From Modestobacter sp. DSM 44400 (GTDB taxonomy: Bacteria; Actinomycetota; Actinomycetes; Mycobacteriales; Geodermatophilaceae), in NCBI RefSeq assembly GCF_900107175.1, contig NZ_FNOZ01000032.1:1-48450 (forward strand): a stretch of 48,450 bases of DNA, written 5' to 3'. Within the stretch, counting starts at the first letter, position 1. Every line of letters begins with the position of its first letter. Shown one piece after another: positions 8,330 to 16,900 of the stretch. The position numbers and the translations under genes are program-made. Below the pieces are notes generated by a model. The model had not been told where the DNA came from, ran no database searches, and saw only the letters and a program-made list of their open reading frames with translations.

Positions 8330-9610
8330 TCAGCTCAGCGGGCTGCGCGGCAACATCGCATTGCTGATGATCCGCTTCTGTATCTCGCTGGTGCCCTCGA
8401 AGATCGTGGTCAGCCGGGCGTCGCGCCAGTGCCGCTCGACCTGGCGCTCGGTGGTGTAGCCGTTGCCGCCGTGCAGTTGCATCGCGGAGTTGGTGACCCG
8501 CACGGCCATCTCGGTGGCCTGCAGCTTCACCATCGCCGCCTCCCGCTCGCAGGGCACGCCCTCGTCGAGGAAGTGGGCGACCTGGCGGTAGAACGCGCGG
8601 GCCTGCTCCACCTGGGCGGCCATGTCGGCCAGCGTGAACCGCAGCGCCTGGAAGTCGCCGATCGGGTGGCCGAACTGCTCGCGCTCCTGCAGGTAGAGCA
8701 CCGAGTCCTCGACCGCAGCGCGGGCCAGCCCGACCGCCCGGGCGGCGGTGTGCACCCGGGCGGTGTTCAGGAAGGCCTGCGCCTCCCGGAAGCCCGCACC
8801 CGAGTCCTCGCCGGCATCGGCGTCGCCGCCCTCCACGATCAGGTCCCCGGCCGGGACGCGGACGCCGTCGAAGGCGAGGTCCCAGGTCAGGAAGCCGTGG
8901 TAGCCGACCTTGTCGATCGGGGAGCCGGTCAGCCCGGCCGGGAACGACCCGCGCTCCTTGACGAGCAGCAGATTGCGCAGGCCGCGGGAGCGCGACTCCC
9001 CGGGCCGGGGAGCGGCCACCCGCACCAGCACCTGGATGAAGTCGGCGGCCTTCGCGTTGCCGCACCACCGCTTGTGGCCGGTCACCACCCACTCGTCGCC
9101 GTCCCGGACCGCCCGGGTCTGCACGTTCGCCAGGTCCGAGCCCGCGTCGGGCTCGGACAGCGCGACCGCGCCGATCCAGGAGCCTGCGGCGCTGCGGCGC
9201 AGCAGCTCGCGGCGCCGGCCGGCATCGGCCACCGAGGTGCCCATGCCCTGCGAGCGGGCCAGGATGCTGGCCACGCTCATCCAGGCCCGGGCCAGCTCCT
9301 CGCTGACCATGCAGTACTCGAAGACGCCCAGGCCCAGGCCGCCGTCCGCGGCCGAGATGGTGAGGCCGAAGTACCCCAGCTCGCCGAGCCGTTCCAGCAG
9401 GCGCTGCGGAATCTCCCCCTTCTGCGGGTCGAGCTCGTTCGCCACCGGGAGCACCTCGTCCATGGCGAACCGGCGGGCCTGCTCCTGCAGGTCAGCGCGC
9501 CCGGGCGTGTGCCACGGCGAGTGCAGGACGGGCGGCTCGGGCAGCCAGGTTCCGTCGGCGGGCCCCCCGGTCGGATCGGTCTCGGCGGGGCGGCTGGCGG
9601 GCGACGTCAT
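8330..9610 (-). CDS. Acyl-CoA dehydrogenase family protein
   Basis: The 426-residue flavoprotein oxidises an acyl-CoA thioester to the 2-enoyl-CoA, passing electrons to electron-transfer flavoprotein. It has all three acyl-CoA dehydrogenase domains: the helical N-terminal domain, the middle beta domain with ALSEPDAGSDLANVQT and VTGHKRWCGNA, and the C-terminal domain with YLQEREQFGHPIGDFQ, MQLHGGNGYTTE and TTIFEGTSEIQKRII. A Pro-rich head of about 35 residues precedes the conserved part. ATG 9610 has AGGAG 11 bases upstream. Chain-length preference cannot be read safely. No beta-oxidation partners are adjacent. Confidence 0.93.
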   Translation of the reverse strand: MTSPASRPAETDPTGGPADGTWLPEPPVLHSPWHTPGRADLQEQARRFAMDEVLPVANELDPQKGEIPQRLLERLGELGYFGLTISAADGGLGLGVFEYCMVSEELARAWMSVASILARSQGMGTSVADAGRRRELLRRSAAGSWIGAVALSEPDAGSDLANVQTRAVRDGDEWVVTGHKRWCGNAKAADFIQVLVRVAAPRPGESRSRGLRNLLLVKERGSFPAGLTGSPIDKVGYHGFLTWDLAFDGVRVPAGDLIVEGGDADAGEDSGAGFREAQAFLNTARVHTAARAVGLARAAVEDSVLYLQEREQFGHPIGDFQALRFTLADMAAQVEQARAFYRQVAHFLDEGVPCEREAAMVKLQATEMAVRVTNSAMQLHGGNGYTTERQVERHWRDARLTTIFEGTSEIQKRIISNAMLPRSPLS

Positions 9611-9731
9611 CGTCGGGGCGCTCCTGAGGCTCGTCGGACCAGTTCGCACCTACTGTCCGGTAACCCCCTGCGCGGCGCACCCGCAAGTGATCCACTTAAC
9701 ACCGGAGAGGTCGCGAGGAGGGCCGGTGTCC

Positions 9732-10943
9732 ATGGAGGATGCGTCGCTGCGTGGCTTCCGCCGGGGCCGCCGGGCCCGGCGGTACGCGACGGCGCTCCCG
9801 GCGGCACTGGGAACGGCGGCCGCGGCCGCCGCGGGGGGCGCCGTCTGGTGCGCCGCCCACGCGCAGGCACCTGCCACCGGGGCGCTGGCCGCCGTCGCGG
9901 TGCTGCTGGCCGGGCTCGCCTACCGGGCCGGCGGGCTGCGCGGCGCGGCGACGGCCGAGTACCGCTCCTGGCTGCTCGAGGCGGTCCGGCTGGCCAATCC
10001 GGGCGTGCAGTCCGTCTCCCGGGCGGAGCTGGCTCCCCGGGCCGGCGCGCACGGTGCGGCCGTGGTGACGCGGGCCGGAGTGGCCACCGCCGTCCGGCTG
10101 GAGCACCGCACGCTCGACTCTGGACCGCTGGTCGTGGGAACGGGCGGCCCGGCGACGTTCCTGCACCTGGCCGAGGACCTCAACTCGGCGGCGACAGCGC
10201 GGCGGTGGCAGCAGGCCGACCAGGTGCGCCAGCAGGCCGAGCTCGACGGGCTGCGGGCCGAGATCGAGCTGCTGGCGCGGCAGGTGCGGCAGCGGCAGGA
10301 GCTGCTGGAGAGGTTGGCGGCGGCGCTGACGGCCGGCCCGCTGTCGGCGGAGGTGCTGCGGCTCTACCGGGAGAGCCTGGCGCTGGCGCGCCGGCACCTC
10401 GCCGAGCGCCCCGGCGACCCGCTGCTGGCCGACGCCGTCACCCGGTACTCGGCCGCGGTGCGCCGCACGGAGCAGCAGCTCGCCGACACCGTCGACCCGC
10501 TGGCCTGCTACGAGCGGGAGCTGCGGGGGCAGCCGGCCGAGGACCTCGCGCCCGGAGAGCGCCACCTGTACTCGGCCGAGTGGCAACAGGAGGACGACGG
10601 ATGGCACCGCGCGGCCTACGAGGGACGGTCGGTGGCCGGCAGCGACGGCGTCCGCTGGGCCACCACCCGCGCCGTCCTGACCGCCCTGGTGGAGAACTAC
10701 ATGACCGTCCACCGGCGCACCGACGACCCGGCCGCGCTCGGCCTGCCCCGGCTGCGGTGGGACGGCGACGACCTCGTCGTCGTGCTCGGTGACCGGGTGC
10801 TGTCCCGGAGCACGCCCGCGGAAGGGATGTACGAGGTGCCCCAGGTGCGCGGGCTCCCCTGGCACGTCCTGCCGGCGGGCGAGCGGGCCGGCACCGTGCA
10901 TCACCTGGGCGTCGGAACGGCGCAGCCCCCGCCGGGGGTGTGA
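9732..10943 (+). CDS. Coiled-coil membrane protein of unknown function
   Basis: The protein of about 403 residues starts with a basic head (RGFRRGRRARR), followed by two close hydrophobic segments (about residues 18-40 and 45-65). A cytoplasmic region follows with a Gln/Glu/Leu/Arg heptad-like coiled coil (about 155-200, QQADQVRQQAELDGLRAEIE). A helical stretch leads to a C-terminal alpha/beta domain with acidic loops (RLRWDGDDLVVVLGDRVL). I do not recognise the family. AGGAGG at 9716-9721 suits either GTG 9726 or ATG 9732 (405 or 403 residues). It stands alone, divergent from the acyl-CoA dehydrogenase and convergent with the amidase. Confidence 0.72.
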   Translation: MEDASLRGFRRGRRARRYATALPAALGTAAAAAAGGAVWCAAHAQAPATGALAAVAVLLAGLAYRAGGLRGAATAEYRSWLLEAVRLANPGVQSVSRAELAPRAGAHGAAVVTRAGVATAVRLEHRTLDSGPLVVGTGGPATFLHLAEDLNSAATARRWQQADQVRQQAELDGLRAEIELLARQVRQRQELLERLAAALTAGPLSAEVLRLYRESLALARRHLAERPGDPLLADAVTRYSAAVRRTEQQLADTVDPLACYERELRGQPAEDLAPGERHLYSAEWQQEDDGWHRAAYEGRSVAGSDGVRWATTRAVLTALVENYMTVHRRTDDPAALGLPRLRWDGDDLVVVLGDRVLSRSTPAEGMYEVPQVRGLPWHVLPAGERAGTVHHLGVGTAQPPPGV

Positions 10944-10952
10944 CGGACCGGT

Positions 10953-12230
10953 TCAGCCCACCGAGCAGGGCGGCACCGCGGTGTGCCAGGAGGTGCGCTC
11001 CTGGAACCAGGCCCCGGCGTCCAGCAGCAGGTCCTCCCCGCCGACGGCGGCGGTGAGCTGGGCGCCGACCGGCATGCCGGAGACCGGGTGCCGACCCACC
11101 GGCAGCGCCAACGTCGGCCCGGCGTGCAGCGACCACGGCGCGGTGAACTGCCCGAGCCGGCGGGTCAGGGTCAGCACGTCGTCGCCCCCGGCGGCCCGGG
11201 GGACGTCGACCGGCAGGGTGGGGGTGAGCAGCACGTCGATGTCGGTGAACAGCTCGTCGAGCTCCTGCTGGTACTCCGCCCGGATGGCCAGCGCCTCGTC
11301 CCGGTGCCCCTCGGTGAGGCCCTCCCCCAGGTGGATGCGGGCCAGCGTGTCGGGCTGGAAGCGCCGCGGCTCGGCCAGCCGGTCGCGGTGCAACTCGAGG
11401 AGCTCGAGGTAGACGATCGTGTACAGCACGTCCTGCGCGGCACCGACCCCGCCGACCTGCACGGGCACCAGCTCGGTCCCGGCCTCGGCGAAGACCCGGC
11501 CGGCGGCCGCGACGACCTCGGCCACCCCGTCGTCCAGCCCATCGAACCACGACTCCGGCAGGCCGATCCGGCGCGGTCGGGCGGGCACCGGCTCGCGCAC
11601 CGGGCGGCCGGCAAGGACGGCGAAGGCCCGGGCGACCAGCGGCACGGACCGGGCCAGCGGGCCCACGGTGTCGACCAGCTCGCAGACCGGGAAGGTGCCT
11701 CCCGACGGCACGGTGCCCACGCCCGGCCGCAGCCCGGTGACCCCGCAGGCCGCCGCCGGGAGCCGGACCGACCCGCCGGTGTCGGTGCCCAACGCCAGAT
11801 CGACCAGGCCGGCCGCCACCGCCGCGGCGGGGCCGCCGCTGGACCCGCCCGGCACCCGGCTCAGGTCCCAGGGGTTGTGGCACGGGCCGGACGCCGAGTT
11901 CTGCGTGGTCAGGCCGACCGCGAACTCCGACATCGTCAGCTTGGCCACCATCTCCGCGCCCGCGCCGGCCAACCGGGTCACCACCACGGCGTCGGCGTCC
12001 GGCACCCGCTCCGCGAAGAAACCCGAGCCGCAGCTGGTGCGCACGCCGGCGGTGTCGATGTTGTCCTTCAGCCCGACCCGGACCCCGGCCAATGGCCCCT
12101 CGGCGGCGTGCGGCAGCGGTGGGTCGATCCAGGTCACGACAGCGTTCGTCGCCCCCGCCACCTCGCGCACCCGGGACTCGTCCCCCGTCCCGGTCCGACC
12201 GGGGCCAGCCCCCCGGGAACGGGTCGTCAT
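10953..12230 (-). CDS. Amidase signature family protein
   Basis: The 425-residue product belongs to the amidase signature family, which hydrolyses carboxamides through a Ser-cisSer-Lys triad. The Lys is in GVRVGLKDNIDTAG (near residue 49), the Gly/Ser-rich signature is GGSSGGPAAAVAAG, and the nucleophile Ser is in GTDTGGSVRLPAAACG. The C-terminus ends with a short hydrophobic tail and a Cys. The ATG overlaps the stop of the acetoacetyl-CoA synthetase gene (ATGA at 12227-12230), so it is translated as the second gene of a two-gene unit. Subfamily (AtzF, urea-amidolyase-like, GatA-like) cannot be settled. No GatB/GatC neighbours are present, so a role in tRNA amidation is unlikely. Confidence 0.9.
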   Translation of the reverse strand: MTTRSRGAGPGRTGTGDESRVREVAGATNAVVTWIDPPLPHAAEGPLAGVRVGLKDNIDTAGVRTSCGSGFFAERVPDADAVVVTRLAGAGAEMVAKLTMSEFAVGLTTQNSASGPCHNPWDLSRVPGGSSGGPAAAVAAGLVDLALGTDTGGSVRLPAAACGVTGLRPGVGTVPSGGTFPVCELVDTVGPLARSVPLVARAFAVLAGRPVREPVPARPRRIGLPESWFDGLDDGVAEVVAAAGRVFAEAGTELVPVQVGGVGAAQDVLYTIVYLELLELHRDRLAEPRRFQPDTLARIHLGEGLTEGHRDEALAIRAEYQQELDELFTDIDVLLTPTLPVDVPRAAGGDDVLTLTRRLGQFTAPWSLHAGPTLALPVGRHPVSGMPVGAQLTAAVGGEDLLLDAGAWFQERTSWHTAVPPCSVG

Positions 12231-14221
12231 GTGCCGGTCACCAGACTGCGCTCGCGGGCGAGCGCGACGTAGTGCTCGACCACTGCTGCGTCGTCCACCG
12301 CGCCCAGGTTGAGCGCCTTCTCCGGCGGCACGCCCTGGAACAGCCGTTTGAGCGGCACTTCCAGCCGCTTGCCGGTGCGCGTGTGCGGCACGCCGGGCAC
12401 CACGGTGATCTCGTCGGGCACGTGCCGGGGGCTGGCGTTCGCCCGGATCGCGGCCTTGATCTCGGCGGTCAGGTCGTCGGTGAGCTCCGCCCCCGGCGCG
12501 AGCTGGACGAACAACGGCATCCAGTAGCCGCCGTCGCGCTGCTCCACCCCGAGGACGACGCAGTCGAGGACGGCGGGGATGGCCTCGACCGCGGCGTAGA
12601 CGTCCGCGGTGCCCATCCGCACCCCGCCGCGGTTCAGCGTGGAGTCCGAGCGGCCGGTGATCAGGCAGGTGCCGCGCTCGGTGACCTCCAGCCAGTCGCC
12701 GTGCCGCCACACCCCGGGCCAGGGTTCGAAGTAGGACTCCCGATAGCGGACTCCGTCCGGGTCGTTCCAGAAGTACAGCGGCATCGAGGGCATCGGCTCG
12801 GTGATCACCAGCTCGCCGAGCTCGCCGACCACGGGGTGGCCGCCCTCGTCCCAGGAGGCGGCGGCCACCCCGAGCATCGGACGCTGCAGCTCGCCGGCGG
12901 TCACCGGCAGCAGCGGGGAGCTGCCGATGAAACCGGTGGCGACGTCGGTTCCGCCGGACAGCGAGCCCAGGAATACCTCGGGCGCCACGGCGTCGTAGAC
13001 CCAGCGGAACGTGCTGGCCGGCAGCGGGGACCCGGTGACGCCGATCGCGCGCAGCGCGGAGAGGTCGTGGTCGTTCCCCGGGCGCACGCCGGCCTTCTCG
13101 CAGGCCCCGAGGTAGCCGGGGCTGGTGCCCAGGTAGTTCATCCCGGTGCGGGCGGCCAGCGCGAACTGCGCGTCGACCGTCGGGTACGTCGGGGCGCCGT
13201 CGTAGACGACCACCGTCGCGCCGGCCAGCAACGCGGAGGTGGCGATGTTCCACATGATCCAGGCGGTCGAGGCGTACCAGAACAGCCGGTCGCCGGGCCC
13301 GACGTCGATGTGCAGGCCGATCTGCTTGCGCTGCTCGAGCACCACGCCGCCGTGCCCGTGCACGATGCCCTTGGGCAGCCCGGTGGTGCCCGAGGAGTAG
13401 ACGATCCACAGCGGAGCGTCGAAGGGCAGCGGTTCGGAGACCGGGTCCTGGACGTCGGCGACCGCCTCGGCCCACGGCAGCGCCCCCTCGGGCACCGTGT
13501 CGGCGTGCAGCCGCGGGACGGCGATCGTCGTCCGCACGCTGGGCAGCGCGTCGCGCAGCTCGGCGACGACGTCCCGGCGGTCGTAGGGCTTGCCGTTGAA
13601 CCGGTAGCCGTCGACGGTCACCAGCACCACCGGCTCGATCTGGGCGAAGCGGTCCAGCACGCTGCGGGTGCCGAAGTCCGGCGCGCAGGAGGACCACACC
13701 GCGCCGATCGAGGCAGCCCCGAGGAAGGCGACGACGGCCTCGGGGACGTTGGGCAGGTAGCCGGCGACCCGGTCGCCGCGCTGGACGCCGAGCCGGCGCA
13801 GCGTCGCGGCGAAGGCGCCGACCTGGCCGCGCAGCGTGGCCCAGCTGACCTCCACCGGGTCGCCGTCCTCGGAGGCCGCGATCAGCGCGGGCTGCTCGTC
13901 GGTGGCGTACCGCAGCGCCTGCTCGGCGTAGTTGATCGTCGTTCCGGGGAACCACTGCGCGCCGGGCATCTCACGGCGGATGAGCACCCGGTCGTCGGGA
14001 ACGCCGGGCAGCACGTCGGACCAGGCGGCGACGTCGGCCCAGAACTGGTCGAGGTGCTCGACCGACCAGCGCCAGATGGCGTCGTAGTCGGCCGGGCTGC
14101 CGAGGTCGATCCCGCGGCGCTCGGCGACCCAGGCGGCGAACCGGCCCAGCTGGGAGGCCGCGATCGACTCCGGCGTGGGGTGCCAGAGGACCTCGGGCTC
14201 GGGGGTCGTCGCAGCGGTCAC
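12227..14221 (-). CDS. Acetoacetate--CoA ligase (acetoacetyl-CoA synthetase)
   Basis: The 664-residue ANL-superfamily enzyme activates acetoacetate to acetoacetyl-CoA with ATP through an acyl-adenylate. Length and domain order match the family: an N-terminal cap (LWHPTPESIAASQLGRFAAW), then VAGYLPNVPEAVVAFLGAAS, the P-loop YSSGTTGLPKGIVHGHGG, the A5-type motif SGGTDVATGF, GDWLEVTERG and a C-terminal domain with RSDSTLNRGGVRMGTADVY. The catalytic Lys is in TRTGKRLEVPLKRL. GTG 14221 is the start in this frame before homology begins; the ribosome binding site is poor. It allows use of acetoacetate or 3-hydroxybutyrate-derived carbon, or recycling of polyhydroxybutyrate breakdown products. It is coupled to the amidase by ATGA. 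Confidence 0.92.
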   Translation of the reverse strand: MTAATTPEPEVLWHPTPESIAASQLGRFAAWVAERRGIDLGSPADYDAIWRWSVEHLDQFWADVAAWSDVLPGVPDDRVLIRREMPGAQWFPGTTINYAEQALRYATDEQPALIAASEDGDPVEVSWATLRGQVGAFAATLRRLGVQRGDRVAGYLPNVPEAVVAFLGAASIGAVWSSCAPDFGTRSVLDRFAQIEPVVLVTVDGYRFNGKPYDRRDVVAELRDALPSVRTTIAVPRLHADTVPEGALPWAEAVADVQDPVSEPLPFDAPLWIVYSSGTTGLPKGIVHGHGGVVLEQRKQIGLHIDVGPGDRLFWYASTAWIMWNIATSALLAGATVVVYDGAPTYPTVDAQFALAARTGMNYLGTSPGYLGACEKAGVRPGNDHDLSALRAIGVTGSPLPASTFRWVYDAVAPEVFLGSLSGGTDVATGFIGSSPLLPVTAGELQRPMLGVAAASWDEGGHPVVGELGELVITEPMPSMPLYFWNDPDGVRYRESYFEPWPGVWRHGDWLEVTERGTCLITGRSDSTLNRGGVRMGTADVYAAVEAIPAVLDCVVLGVEQRDGGYWMPLFVQLAPGAELTDDLTAEIKAAIRANASPRHVPDEITVVPGVPHTRTGKRLEVPLKRLFQGVPPEKALNLGAVDDAAVVEHYVALARERSLVTGT

Positions 14222-14256
14222 GAGCGGAGCCTGCCATTCGCAGCAGCGGGCGTCAG

Positions 14257-14276
14257 CCCTGCCCTGCGTGGCAGGG
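14257..14276. promoter_or_regulatory. Inverted repeat in divergent intergenic region
   Basis: CCCTGCC at 14257-14263 and GGCAGGG at 14270-14276 form a perfect 7-bp inverted repeat around a 6-base loop. It lies between the divergent acetoacetyl-CoA synthetase and DUF1622 genes, 36 bp upstream of the former's GTG. It could be a regulator site or an RNA hairpin in the leader. Confidence 0.35.
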
Positions 14277-14326
14277 GCCGGCGGCATCGAGGAGTACTCC
14301 CGGGACGACGGGGGAAGATCCGAGCG

Positions 14327-14770
14327 GTGACCGTGCTGACCATGGCCCGAGCGGCGGCCGAAGTGCCCGACTCGATCCTCTCCGAAGACCTGCTGCGTCG
14401 CTACGTCGACCTGCTGGTCAGGCTGGTGGAGGCGGCGGGCGCGATCGTCATCTTCCTGGGCGCGGTCCTGGCCGCGGTGAAGTTCGTGCGCGCTGCCTTC
14501 CGGGGACGGCGCAGCGAGGAGTTCGTCCGCGTGCGGCTCGGCCTGGGCCGCTACCTCACCCTGGGCCTGGAGTTCCAGCTCGCCAGCGACGTACTGAGCA
14601 CCGCGATCGCGCCGACCTTCGGCGAGATCGGCAAACTCGCCGCCATCGCCGCGATCCGGACCCTGCTGAACTACTTCCTGGGCAAGGAGATCGACCACGA
14701 GCGGGCCGAGGTCGAGGAGGAGGAGCGCGATCCGGACAGGACCAGCCGGTCGTCGGCGACCGACACGTGA
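14327..14770 (+). CDS. DUF1622 family membrane protein
   Basis: The 147-residue protein has two or three membrane helices and the DUF1622 hallmark: RVRLGLGRYLTLGLEFQLASDVL, followed by a helix and the conserved AAIRTLLNYFLGKEI near the C-terminus. An acidic tail closes the protein. DUF1622 proteins are small inner-membrane proteins of unknown function. GTG 14327 is preceded by GGGGGAAG (14310-14317); ATG 14342 is an alternative that removes five residues. The stop overlaps the GTG of the next gene (GTGA at 14767-14770), showing translational coupling to a related second protein. Confidence 0.85.
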   Translation: MTVLTMARAAAEVPDSILSEDLLRRYVDLLVRLVEAAGAIVIFLGAVLAAVKFVRAAFRGRRSEEFVRVRLGLGRYLTLGLEFQLASDVLSTAIAPTFGEIGKLAAIAAIRTLLNYFLGKEIDHERAEVEEEERDPDRTSRSSATDT

Positions 14771-15105
14771 CCGGGCCCTCCTGGTGGAGCGCGCTGCTGC
14801 AGGGCGGCGCCCTCCTGCTGACCGTCCTCGGCCTGGGATGCGGCCTGCTCGTGCTCGCCCGCCGGCGCGACGTCCGTCAGGCCTTGAGCGTGCTGCTGGA
14901 GTTCCTGCTCGCTGCCGGACTGCTGCGCCTGTCCGACGACCCGACCTACCGGGCCCTCGCCACCACCGCGGTGATCATCCTCATTCGCAAGCTGGTCGGC
15001 TTCGGCCTGCGCGCGAACCAGCGGGCCGGTGGGCCGGTGGGCCGTGCCCGGTCGACAGCCGGCGCCGTCCCGGTGTCCGAGCCGCCGTCCGGATCGGCGT
15101 CCTGA
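14767..15105 (+). CDS. Small membrane protein, DUF1622-like
   Basis: The 112-residue product has three hydrophobic helices (about residues 7-30, 36-52 and 58-78) and a Gly/Ala/Ser-rich tail. The second and third helices (VLLEFLLAAGLLRL, then TTAVIILIRKLVGFGL) align by eye with the family core of the gene just upstream, including the Glu before the helix and the IR(K/T)L motif. It therefore looks like a shortened tandem paralogue. GTG 14767 overlaps the previous stop. The two small proteins may form a hetero-oligomer (inference). Confidence 0.75.
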   Translation: MTGPSWWSALLQGGALLLTVLGLGCGLLVLARRRDVRQALSVLLEFLLAAGLLRLSDDPTYRALATTAVIILIRKLVGFGLRANQRAGGPVGRARSTAGAVPVSEPPSGSAS

Positions 15106-15136
15106 CGCCTGGACGGCGACGGTCCCCTGGCGTCAG
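15102..15136. terminator. Bidirectional hairpin joining two stop codons
   Basis: CTGACGCC (15102-15109) pairs perfectly with GGCGTCAG (15129-15136). The TGA stop of the upstream gene (15103-15105) pairs exactly with the TCA that is the stop of the CPBP gene on the other strand (15133-15135). No U-tract follows, as is usual in high-GC actinobacteria. Confidence 0.6.
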
Positions 15137-15897
15137 CGCTGCTGCTGCGCCCGCGGGTCGTCGATCGAGGAGGAGCCGGCGAACAACGGCGGCAGGTACC
15201 GCAGCATCAGCACCGACCAGGTGAGGTGGGTCAGCACCGGGGCCTGGATGCCGCCGGTGGCCCGGCGCTGCAGCCCGAACAGCAGGCCCATCGCCACCGA
15301 CGCCAGCACCAGCGCCGGGTTGCGGGTCGCGGCGGTCGCCAGCGCGTAGACGGCTGTCGACTTCAGCACCGGGCCGCGGGTGCCCATAGCGGCGTAGAGC
15401 GCGCCGCGGAAGAACACCTCCTCGGCGAGGCCGTTGGCCAGCGTGGTGGTCAACACCAGCGGCAGCGAGCCCTGATGGGCGTACCGCAGCACCCGGGTGA
15501 TGGCCGCGCCGAGCACCGGGACCCGGCGGGCGAGCAGCGCGGCGGCGTAGAGCAGGCCGAAGGAGCCAACGCCGAGCGCGACCGGGGTGAGCAACGGCCG
15601 CTCCAGGGTGTCCGCCGGCGACCGCATCCAGCCCAGGTGCAGCGGCCCGGACGCCAGGCCGCCGGCCACCCAGGTGCCGGCCACTCCCAGGGTCAGCCCG
15701 TAGAACGCCGGGGAGTCCGGCTTCTGCGACAGCGAGACGCCCAGCAGGCCGGCACCGGCCACCGCGACGCCGGCGGTCACCAGGCGGCGGCGGTGGAAGG
15801 CGGCGTCGGACTCGCGGTGGTCCCGCGGCACCTTCTCCGCCAGCCAGGACGGCAGCCGGCGCGCCACGGTCGCCCGTAGCGCCGCCGTCCGCGTCAT
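15133..15897 (-). CDS. CPBP family intramembrane glutamic endopeptidase
   Basis: The 254-residue membrane protein belongs to the CPBP (CAAX protease and bacteriocin processing, Abi) family of intramembrane proteases. The catalytic EExxxR motif is EEVFFR (about residues 162-167) and the downstream conserved helix motif is LVLASVAMGLLFG. The final His is in APVLTHLTWSVL. A soluble head of about 40 residues (RDHRESDAAFHRRR) precedes six to eight helices. The start ATG overlaps the stop of the NAD(P)-binding gene (ATGA 15894-15897), placing it second in a two-gene operon. The natural substrate is unknown. Confidence 0.9.
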   Translation of the reverse strand: MTRTAALRATVARRLPSWLAEKVPRDHRESDAAFHRRRLVTAGVAVAGAGLLGVSLSQKPDSPAFYGLTLGVAGTWVAGGLASGPLHLGWMRSPADTLERPLLTPVALGVGSFGLLYAAALLARRVPVLGAAITRVLRYAHQGSLPLVLTTTLANGLAEEVFFRGALYAAMGTRGPVLKSTAVYALATAATRNPALVLASVAMGLLFGLQRRATGGIQAPVLTHLTWSVLMLRYLPPLFAGSSSIDDPRAQQQR

Positions 15898-16856
15898 GCC
15901 CGCACCCGCCGCAGACCGGTGCTGCGCCTACCGGCGCGTGCCTCGCGGCGCTCGCGGGCCCGCTCCCCGAGCGCGGTGAGCACCGCCTCGTCGTAGCTCA
16001 TCGGCTCGAACGGGACGAGGGTGCGGATCGCGTCGTCGTGCACCACCACCTCGTTGCTCATCGAGTCGACCAGCGACCGGCCGGTCTGCACGTCGAGGTC
16101 GGTGACCAGCGACAGCCACCGCGAGGACAGCTGCGGCGAGAGCAACGGCACCGGGACGACGACCAGCCGGCGGCCCTGGATCTCCGCGACCCGGGTGAGC
16201 ATCTCCACGTACTCCAGCACCTCGGGGCCGCCGACCTCGAACACCTGCCCCTCGGCCTCCGGCGCCTCGAGCACCCCGATCAGGTACCGGACGACGTCGG
16301 CGACGGCGATCGGCTGGGTCCGGGTGTGCACCCAGCGCGGGGTGACCATGGCCGGCAGGTGCGCCACGAGCTGGCGGGTCATCTCCCAGGAGACCCCACC
16401 GTGGCCCACCACGATCCCGGCCCGCAGGACGGTGACCGGCACGCCGGCCTCGCCCAGCAGCTCCTCCACCTGGCGCCGGCTGCGCAGGTGCGCGGACAGG
16501 TCGTCGGAGTCCTCGCCCAGCCCGCCCAGATAGACGATCCGCCGGACGCCGGCGTCCGCGGCAGCCCTCGCGAAGGAGCGGGCGGCCTGCGCGTCGCGCT
16601 GCTGGAAGTCCGCCGAGTCCAGGGAGTGCACCAGGTAGTAGGCGGCCGCGCAGTCCGCCAGCGCGCGACGCAGCGAGGCCTCGTCGCCGACGTCGCCGGC
16701 GACCGGCTCCCCCGCGCCGGAGTAGGTGTCCGGATGGCGGGTCATGGCCCGCACGGAGTGCCCGGCATCGGTCAGCGCGTGGCTGAGTCTGCTGCCGACG
16801 AACCCCGACGCTCCGGTCACCAGTACCTGCACGCGGCCAGCTTCGTTGCTCGCCAT
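15894..16856 (-). CDS. NAD(P)H-binding protein, NmrA/SDR-a5-like
   Basis: The 320-residue product has the atypical short-chain dehydrogenase Rossmann fold. The nucleotide motif is VLVTGASGFVGSRL near the N-terminus, followed by RAMTRHPD and YYLVHSLDS, and then VRRIVYLGGLGE and a middle VTVLRAGIVVGHGGVSWE. It resembles the NAD(P)H-binding partners often annotated as NmrA-like or DUF2867-linked epimerases, but the C-terminal DUF2867 domain is absent. The catalytic YxxxK is not evident, so binding or regulation rather than catalysis is possible. GTG 16832 is an alternative start immediately before the Rossmann fold. It heads a two-gene operon with the CPBP protease. Confidence 0.85.
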   Translation of the reverse strand: MASNEAGRVQVLVTGASGFVGSRLSHALTDAGHSVRAMTRHPDTYSGAGEPVAGDVGDEASLRRALADCAAAYYLVHSLDSADFQQRDAQAARSFARAAADAGVRRIVYLGGLGEDSDDLSAHLRSRRQVEELLGEAGVPVTVLRAGIVVGHGGVSWEMTRQLVAHLPAMVTPRWVHTRTQPIAVADVVRYLIGVLEAPEAEGQVFEVGGPEVLEYVEMLTRVAEIQGRRLVVVPVPLLSPQLSSRWLSLVTDLDVQTGRSLVDSMSNEVVVHDDAIRTLVPFEPMSYDEAVLTALGERARERREARAGRRSTGLRRVRA

Positions 16857-16900
16857 CGATGGCGCGACTCCGGCGTCCGCCGGTCCGGCGCCGCACGCGG

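Noticed and set aside
8304-8337. Terminator between the MFS and acyl-CoA dehydrogenase genes
   Set aside because: Only TGAGC/GCTCA with a 24-base loop plus a 4-bp CCGG stem; too weak to call.
7142-10792. A 1216-codon open frame on the plus strand across the MFS and acyl-CoA dehydrogenase genes
   Set aside because: It is antisense or out of frame to genes with clear domains, is Arg/Gly/Pro/Ala-rich with no motif, and results from high GC content and few stop codons.
10941-10955. Stop-codon hairpin between the coiled-coil protein and amidase genes
   Set aside because: TGA and TCA are present but the inner bases do not pair, so it does not join the other cases.
10953-13955. A 1000-codon minus-strand frame that could suggest an amidase fusion protein
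   Set aside because: The N-terminal half is an out-of-frame reading of the acetoacetyl-CoA synthetase gene; amidase homology starts at ATG 12230.
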